Shown: positions 58,936 to 64,000 of the stretch, in pieces
Numbering within the stretch: position 1 is the first letter of the stretch
Layout of the letters: each line of letters starts with the position of its first letter
Assembly: GCA_027488845.1 (NCBI GenBank)
Contig: JAIYBC010000041.1
Span: 100,105-164,104 of the forward strand
Source of the DNA: Verrucomicrobiales bacterium
GTDB lineage: Bacteria; Verrucomicrobiota; Verrucomicrobiia; Limisphaerales; UBA9464
DNA length: 64,000 nt
Direction of reading: 5' to 3'
Position numbers and translations under genes: made by a program
Notes under the pieces: model-generated
Told to the model about the DNA's origin: nothing
Seen by the model: the letters and a program-made list of their open reading frames with translations, nothing else
Databases searched by the model: none

Positions 58936-59253
58936 AGGGATCCTTGGAATCGCCCTTCGCGGGCGACACCACCTCAACGCCGGAACACGCCGGTTGGATG
59001 CATCGGGGATTCGGACCGGGAATTGCAGGCCGAGACGTCCGGTAGGACGGCCTGGCGGCCATCGACTCCCGCACGGGGCCGACACCGGATCCCGAAGGCG
59101 GAGCCGTCTCCGCGAAAATCCTGCATCCCGAACGGTCCGGGCGGCGTTGTCTCCGACATGTGGCCCATGTTGCGGAGGCCCGGCTGCCGCGCATGGCCGG
59201 GGAATTCGGGATTGGCGCGACGTCCGCCTCCGGTGAGGTTCCCGCACCAAGGC
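58936..59253. other. Divergent promoter region of the DUF4331 and ECF genes
   Basis: 318 bases. A possible ECF-type promoter lies at GGAAT (59,201-59,205) with CGTC at 59,221-59,224, 15 bases apart and about 30 bases before the sigma start. A similar GGAATT..CGTC pair is at 59,019-59,039 with shorter spacing (12). This is a weak, by-eye match. Confidence 0.25.
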
Positions 59254-59820
59254 ATGGAGAAGGTGGAACCATTGGACGACGTCGCGTTGTTCGCCCGGAT
59301 CAAGGGCGGCGACGCGGACGCGTTCGCGGAGTTCTACGACCGCCACTCGGGCCTGCTCTTCGGCGTCGCGATGGGGATCCTGGGCGAGTCGCATGAGGCG
59401 GAGGACGTCCTCCAGGACGCCTGCGTCCTGCTCTGGGAACGTGCCCCGCTCCATGATCCGCGCCTCGGGAAACCGCTGGCCTGGGCTGTCACCCTCACCC
59501 GCAACAAGGCGATCGACCGCCTGCGCGCCCGCCGGAGGGCGACCGGCCTGATGGAGGCCGTGGCGGCCGAGACCGAGCCGGTGGCCGCGTCCCCGGAGGA
59601 GACGTCGCGGGCGACCAGCGCGGGCGAGGAGGCGGAAGCGATCCGCAAGGCCCTCGAGACGCTTTCCGCGAGCCAGCGGGAGGCGCTGCGGCTGGGCTAT
59701 TTCCTCGGGCTCACACAACAGGAGATCGCCGGGCGCCTCGGGTTGCCTCTTGGCACTGTCAAGGCGCGCATGCGCCGTGGCATGATCGCCCTCCGGGACG
59801 CGATGGAAGGCCGCCTATGA
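59254..59820 (+). CDS. ECF sigma factor (SigK/ChrR-associated type)
   Basis: 188 residues. Region 2 (FAEFYDRHSGLLFGVAMGIL, HEAEDVLQDACVLLWERA) and region 4 (ALETLSASQREALRLGYFLG, TQQEIAGRLGLPLGTVKARM) are complete. The type with RLGYFLGLTQQEIA is the group whose anti-sigma factor is a zinc-binding cupin (ChrR); the next gene encodes exactly that, with ATGA overlap, so the pair is functionally linked. Released sigma probably activates its own operon and perhaps the divergent DUF4331-TPR-HupE genes. Signals known in relatives are singlet oxygen or metals; nothing here decides between them. Confidence 0.93.
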   Translation: MEKVEPLDDVALFARIKGGDADAFAEFYDRHSGLLFGVAMGILGESHEAEDVLQDACVLLWERAPLHDPRLGKPLAWAVTLTRNKAIDRLRARRRATGLMEAVAAETEPVAASPEETSRATSAGEEAEAIRKALETLSASQREALRLGYFLGLTQQEIAGRLGLPLGTVKARMRRGMIALRDAMEGRL

Positions 59821-60419
59821 ACTTCACCCACCTCCAGGAACTCGCGGTCGCCTACGCGTTGGGCGCGATCGAGCCGCGCGAGGCCGCCCTGCTGGAGCAG
59901 ATCGCCGCGGGCAATCCCTCCGTCCAGGCCGAACTCGGCGCCTTGCTGGAGACCGCGGCCGCGCTGGCCGCCGCGCAATCGGTCCACGTCGCCCCGGAGC
60001 CGTCGCTCCGCGGACGCATCCTCGACCGGATCCGTTCGACCCCCCAGCTGCGACCCGCTTCCCCCGACACCTCCCTCGCGGCCACGGGCTTCCACTTCAA
60101 GCCCGCCGGCTCCGAAGACTGGAGGAAGGGACCCGGCAGGGGCCTGAGGTACCGCGTGCTGTCGGTCAGCAAGGACCTCGGCTACTGGATGCTCCTGCTG
60201 GAACTCAAGCCCGGAGGCGTGATCCCGACGCACGACCACCGTGGGTCCGAGCAGGTGTACCTGCTTTCGGGCGACCTCCAGACCCAGGGTCGGACACTGG
60301 CTCCGGGCGACTTCCTCCATTCCGAACCGGGCACGATCCACCAGGAGCTGGTTTCGCCCAGCGGTTGCATGGCGATCCTGGTCGAGAAGGCACCGGATCG
60401 GGTCCTGGCCGCCGTCTAA
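59817..60419 (+). CDS. ChrR-like cupin anti-sigma factor
   Basis: 200 residues. The N-terminal helical domain (residues 1-75, LQELAVAYALGAIEPREAAL) is the anti-sigma part (ASD), and lacks the H-x3-C-x2-C zinc motif of classical members: only a single His at position 5. The C-terminal cupin has metal ligands in IPTHDHRGSEQVYLLSG and EPGTIHQEL. The family senses singlet oxygen or ligands through the cupin and releases the sigma factor. The ATG overlaps the sigma stop by four bases. Confidence 0.9.
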   Translation: MNFTHLQELAVAYALGAIEPREAALLEQIAAGNPSVQAELGALLETAAALAAAQSVHVAPEPSLRGRILDRIRSTPQLRPASPDTSLAATGFHFKPAGSEDWRKGPGRGLRYRVLSVSKDLGYWMLLLELKPGGVIPTHDHRGSEQVYLLSGDLQTQGRTLAPGDFLHSEPGTIHQELVSPSGCMAILVEKAPDRVLAAV

Positions 60420-60557
60420 CGTGCGGGGATCCTTCGGGTCCCGTCGCCGCCTTCCCTGCGTATGCGCGACGTTGCCCGGCCTGTGGGCAACTTTCCCAAC
60501 GCGCCTCTTGAATCCACTTCGCTCGTTCCTAGAGTGCCGACCTCCGCGCCGAACTCC

Positions 60558-62516
60558 ATGAGCGAACCGAAACCCGCCGTCCCGACTCCTCCCGCACCCT
60601 GGGACATCGCCGCCGCACGCACCCTGTACAACATCGACCGCTGGGGCGCGGGCTACTTCGACGTCAACGCCGCGGGCAACGTGATCGCGACGCCGCTCCG
60701 TGACCGGGGCGCCGAAGTCGAGATCGCGAACATCATCGAGGAGGCCCGCGCTCGGAACCTCAAGTTCCCGCTGCTGATCCGGTTCCAGGACATCCTCCGC
60801 GACCGCGTCACGCACCTGAACACCGCGTTCCGCAACTCCATCGCGGAGTTCGGCTACAAGGGTTCCTACCGCGGCGTCTTCCCGATCAAGGTCAACCAGC
60901 TCCGCGAGGTCGTGGAGGAGATCCTCGACGCCGGCAAGCCCTTCAACTTCGGCCTCGAGGTCGGATCCAAGCCCGAGCTCTACGCCGGCATGGCGCTGCA
61001 GGACCAGCCGGGCGGGCTCATCATCTGCAACGGCTACAAGGACGCCGCGTTCATCCGCCTCGCCCTCCAGGGCATCAAGCTGGGCAAGAAGGTCATCATG
61101 GTGGTCGAGAAGCTCGAGGAGCTCCGCCACATCATCACCGTCTCCAAGCAGGTCGGCGTGGAGCCGATGATCGGCATCCGCGCCCGCCTCCTCAGCAAGG
61201 GTGCCGGCAAGTGGGCCGAGAGCGGCGGCGAGAACGCCAAGTTCGGCCTCAGCACCGCGGAGCTGCTCGCGGCCGCCGAACTCCTCCGCGCCGAGAACCT
61301 CACCCAGGGCTTCCGGCTGCTGCACTTCCACATCGGCTCCCAGGTGCCCGACATCCTCACGGTCAAGAAGGCCGTCCAGGAGGCCGCCCGATTCTACGCG
61401 AAGCTCCAGAAGATGGGCTTCCCCATCGAGTTCATCGACGTCGGCGGCGGTCTCGGCGTGGACTACGACGGCTCCCGCAGCGCCTTCGACAGCTCCACGA
61501 ACTATTCCCTCCAGGAATACACCAACGACATCGTCTATTACGTCGCCGACGTCTGCAACGCCGAGGGGGTGCCCCATCCGGACATCGTCAGCGAGTCCGG
61601 CCGCGCCCTCGTCGCGCACCACTCGGTGCTCGTCGTCGAGGTCTTCGGCTCGATCGACAAGACCCGCCAGGAGATCGAGTTCCAGTACGGACCCAACGAG
61701 CACCGCCTGGTGAAGGAGATGCTCGATATCCGCGAGAACCTCGCGAAGCTGAACAAGCTCGAGGCCTTCCACGACGCGTTGGAGCGCAAGGAGGACGCCC
61801 ACCAGATGTTCACCCTCGGCGTGCTGGAGCTGCCGGAGAAGGCCAAGATCGAGACGCTCTACTGGGACATCTCCAAGGCCGTCGTGGAGACCTTCCGCGG
61901 ACAGGCCTACATCCCGGAGGAGATCCGCAAGCTGGAGGACAGCCTCGGCGACCAATACCTCTGCAACTTCTCCGTGTTCCAGTCGCTGCTCGACCACTGG
62001 GCCCTGGGACAGCTCTTCCCGATCATGCCGGTCCACCGGCTGCTCGAGCGCCCGACCCGCGAGGGAACCCTGGTGGACATCACCTGCGACTCCGACGGCT
62101 GCATCAACAAGTTCGTCGACCTCCGCGATGTCCGCGACACGCTCCCGCTGCACGAACTGCGTCAGGGTCCCGGCGGCCAGGAACCCTATTACCTCGGGTT
62201 CTTCCTCATGGGCGCCTACCAGGACATCATGGGCGACCTGCACAACCTCTTCGGCCGCGTGAACGAGGTGCACGTGTTCCTCGAGCCCGACGAGCCGTGT
62301 GGCTACTACGTCGAGGAGGTCATCGAGGGCAACACCATCAGCCAGTGCCTCACCTCCGTGCAGTACGACGAAGGGGAGCTCAAGCGGCAGATGAAGGCCC
62401 AGGTGGATGCCGCCATCAAGGGCGACAAGCTCAAGCCCACCGAGGGCATGCGGCTGCTCGACGAATACGAGCGCGGCCTGAAGGAGTACACCTACCTGAA
62501 CATCCATCCGACCTGA
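60558..62516 (+). CDS. speA: Biosynthetic arginine decarboxylase
   Basis: 652 residues from the ATG at 60558. SpeA decarboxylates arginine to agmatine with PLP, the first step of polyamine synthesis by the agmatine route. The PLP lysine is K111 in GVFPIKVNQ; FHIGSQVPDI, FIDVGGGLGVDYDGS, SESGRALVAHHSVLV and ITCDSDGCINKFVDL are further family blocks, and the protein has the length of the bacterial SpeA (about 630-660). Mg2+ is needed. It stands alone on the plus strand; a small membrane protein follows. Confidence 0.96.
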   Translation: MSEPKPAVPTPPAPWDIAAARTLYNIDRWGAGYFDVNAAGNVIATPLRDRGAEVEIANIIEEARARNLKFPLLIRFQDILRDRVTHLNTAFRNSIAEFGYKGSYRGVFPIKVNQLREVVEEILDAGKPFNFGLEVGSKPELYAGMALQDQPGGLIICNGYKDAAFIRLALQGIKLGKKVIMVVEKLEELRHIITVSKQVGVEPMIGIRARLLSKGAGKWAESGGENAKFGLSTAELLAAAELLRAENLTQGFRLLHFHIGSQVPDILTVKKAVQEAARFYAKLQKMGFPIEFIDVGGGLGVDYDGSRSAFDSSTNYSLQEYTNDIVYYVADVCNAEGVPHPDIVSESGRALVAHHSVLVVEVFGSIDKTRQEIEFQYGPNEHRLVKEMLDIRENLAKLNKLEAFHDALERKEDAHQMFTLGVLELPEKAKIETLYWDISKAVVETFRGQAYIPEEIRKLEDSLGDQYLCNFSVFQSLLDHWALGQLFPIMPVHRLLERPTREGTLVDITCDSDGCINKFVDLRDVRDTLPLHELRQGPGGQEPYYLGFFLMGAYQDIMGDLHNLFGRVNEVHVFLEPDEPCGYYVEEVIEGNTISQCLTSVQYDEGELKRQMKAQVDAAIKGDKLKPTEGMRLLDEYERGLKEYTYLNIHPT

Positions 62517-62655
62517 GCGGACGGATCGGTTGACTGGTGGGACCGCAGCGGGATCCGCATTCCCGGATCCCGGCAGTCCGCGGACCGATCGGAATCGGCA
62601 CTCAAGCAAATGGGGCTTGGGTCCGTTGAATCCTGGCTGGCCCCAGCCTCCTCCC

Positions 62656-62934
62656 ATGCCCCGGCCCCGACCCGATCCCCGCCGCGCCGAGCGGAAACGG
62701 CAGCAGTCCCTCCAGGCAGGGACCTTGTTCCTGCTCTTGGCCGGCTTCGCCGCGGTGTTGGTCTTGGTCCGATGGGATTCCCAGCGGAACGGCGGATCCG
62801 AATCCCCCCGTCCCCCGGCTCCGTCCACGAACGCGGCCGCCTCCTCCGCTTCCGCCTCGGGTCCGACGAACCGGGACTCGGCCGTCCCGACGGAGTCGAC
62901 TCCATCGCCGACGAATTCCGGACCCGCACAATAG
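62656..62934 (+). CDS. Small single-pass membrane protein
   Basis: 92 residues from ATG 62656: a basic N-terminus (MPRPRPDPRRAERKRQQS), one transmembrane helix (AGTLFLLLAGFAAVLVLV) and a periplasmic Ser/Pro/Thr/Asn-rich tail. No family recognised. Coding status rests on this natural topology and on codon composition, so confidence is limited. Confidence 0.5.
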   Translation: MPRPRPDPRRAERKRQQSLQAGTLFLLLAGFAAVLVLVRWDSQRNGGSESPRPPAPSTNAAASSASASGPTNRDSAVPTESTPSPTNSGPAQ

Positions 62935-62970
62935 GTTCGGACCGCCGGCAACCTGCCGTCCCAAGGCCCG

Positions 62971-64000
62971 CTACGGATTGCCGGGCGGCTCCACCAACAC
63001 GCCGCGGTAGTAGCGGCCTTCCGTCACGTCGTCCGATTCGGTCCACACGGCCTCACCGGTTTCCAAGGTCAGGGTCCCGCGCGTTTCCCAGGTGGTCAGG
63101 TTGGTGGACGACTCCAGCCGCACTTGGGATCCCTCGGGTCCTGCGATCCGCAGTTCCGGCATCGACTTGCCTTCCGGACGTCGGAGCGACAGGCGGAATC
63201 CGTCGACCACCGCGCCCGCGCCGCCGTCGTTGTCCGTGAGGGTCACCGTCACGCGATTCAAGGTTCCCAGGGTCGTCTCCCCGGTCTGCGAACCCAAGGC
63301 GACCTGGAAGGTCTCGCTCGCCTCCGGTGTCGTGTCGTCGCGCAAGGTGATGAAGATCGGCTTGGCGGTCTCGCCCACCGCGAAGGAGAGGATGCCGGAG
63401 AGGGCCACGTAGTCGCTCCCGGCGGTGGCGGTCACGTTGACGGTGGAATAGCGGACCGTGGCCGGGATCAAGACGCCGCCCGTCCGGGTCACCCACACCT
63501 CGGCGCGCCCCGCGTTCTCCGCGAACGACCGATCGGCGTAGAACGCGAACTCGCTGTCGGTGTTCCGGAGGGTCAGGACGGCCGCCGCCGGGGTTCCCAA
63601 CGTGGCGCCCACCGGCGATTCCAAGGCCAGGTTGACCGTCTCATCCGAATCGATCACCGCGTCGTTCACCACCGGGATCGTGACCGTCCTCGAAGCCACA
63701 CCCGCGGCGAGGGACACGCTGACGGTGGTCGCGGTGTAGTCGCTGCCCGCGGTGGCGGTGCCATCGGAGGTCCTCAGGGTTGCGCTGACCGGGAGCAGGG
63801 TTCCGCCCTCGCGGAGGACGACCACCGAAGCGAGTCCGACGTTCTCGAGAACCGCGAAGTTCGTGGTGGAGAAGCGGAGGCGGCAGTCGTCCTCGAGGAT
63901 GGTGACGAGGGCGTTGGTGGGAGTGGTGACGAGTGCGCCGACGGGGTTCAGCAGGCGGACGGAGAACGTCTCGTTGGCCTCGACCGAGGAATCGTTGAGG
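62971..64000 (-). CDS. C-terminal part of a Calx-beta repeat surface protein (5' end outside window)
   Basis: The frame stays open to the right edge with the last residue at 62,971. Two Calx-beta repeats are clear: one with TAGSDYTATTVSVSLAAGV and VNDAVIDSDETVNLAL, the second with TAGSDYVALSGILSFAVGE, ITLRDDTTPEASETFQVALG; a third begins near the right edge (RLRFSTTNFAVLENV). The C-terminal ~75 residues (GPEGSQVRLESSTNLTTWET) look like a non-repeat domain seen at the end of verrucomicrobial secreted proteins. Calx-beta repeats bind calcium. The protein is presumably large and extracellular; its function is unknown. Confidence 0.88.
   Translation of the reverse strand, partial: LNDSSVEANETFSVRLLNPVGALVTTPTNALVTILEDDCRLRFSTTNFAVLENVGLASVVVLREGGTLLPVSATLRTSDGTATAGSDYTATTVSVSLAAGVASRTVTIPVVNDAVIDSDETVNLALESPVGATLGTPAAAVLTLRNTDSEFAFYADRSFAENAGRAEVWVTRTGGVLIPATVRYSTVNVTATAGSDYVALSGILSFAVGETAKPIFITLRDDTTPEASETFQVALGSQTGETTLGTLNRVTVTLTDNDGGAGAVVDGFRLSLRRPEGKSMPELRIAGPEGSQVRLESSTNLTTWETRGTLTLETGEAVWTESDDVTEGRYYRGVLVEPPGNP

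Noticed and set aside
59697..62951. 1084-residue open frame on the minus strand
   Set aside because: Antisense to speA with Val/Asp/Leu-rich shadow translation; speA is certain.

Overview
This window reads as the chromosome of a GC-rich, Gram-negative bacterium of the PVC group, most likely a Verrucomicrobiota member. The pointers are: an ECF sigma factor of the DFRTTHWSLV type next to a Ser/Thr kinase with WD-repeats; a DUF1080 (3-keto-disaccharide hydrolase-like) protein; a GxGYxYP protein; a DUF4331 cluster; the futalosine enzyme MqnE; and outer-membrane and signal-peptide proteins. This placement rests on recalled family distributions, not on a search.

Layout. (1) About 1-7,490 is accessory DNA, by eye less GC-rich than the rest. 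It holds the end of a possibly DUF4747-like protein coupled to a four-helix membrane protein, a large Swt1-HEPN/DUF499 ATPase closed by a clean terminator, a small conserved accessory protein, a RadC-type JAB protein, a helix-turn-helix protein and a DUF1963 protein. It abuts the 3' end of a tRNA-Gly(CCC), a classical integration site. (2) 7.8-31.7 kb is ordinary chromosome: a CNNM/CorC transporter; an ECF sigma/WD40-kinase pair; a VanZ-like protein; a methyltransferase; mqnE; a vitamin-K-carboxylase-like HTTM protein; a DUF1080 protein; polyphosphate kinase; an esterase; a DTW tRNA-modification enzyme; a coupled histidine kinase/HD-GYP regulator; and an operon with a DUF3106 protein. (3) 31.7-50.9 kb: an NtrC-type regulator, aldose epimerase, mfd, a GxGYxYP protein, two multi-pass glycosyltransferase-like proteins bracketed by two copies of the 3' end of a GNAT acetyltransferase gene, an HTH/metallo-beta-lactamase fusion operon, a beta-barrel protein, an S9 peptidase, a frameshifted small gene and transaldolase. 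(4) 51-64 kb: a YgaP-like protein, UbiA-type prenyltransferase, UbiX, YceI, a HupE-TPR-DUF4331 cluster divergent from an ECF sigma/ChrR-like cupin anti-sigma pair, arginine decarboxylase, and the C-terminal part of a Calx-beta surface protein.

The spaces between genes carry at least three families of short repeats: composite heptad arrays, octad TTGAAGGG/TTGAACGG arrays, and a CTCACGCAAA inverted-repeat family. The most system-like unknowns are the defence-like cassette at the left edge and the DUF4331-TPR-HupE/ECF-ChrR locus. Long antisense reading frames are frequent because of high third-position GC; I treated them as shadows.
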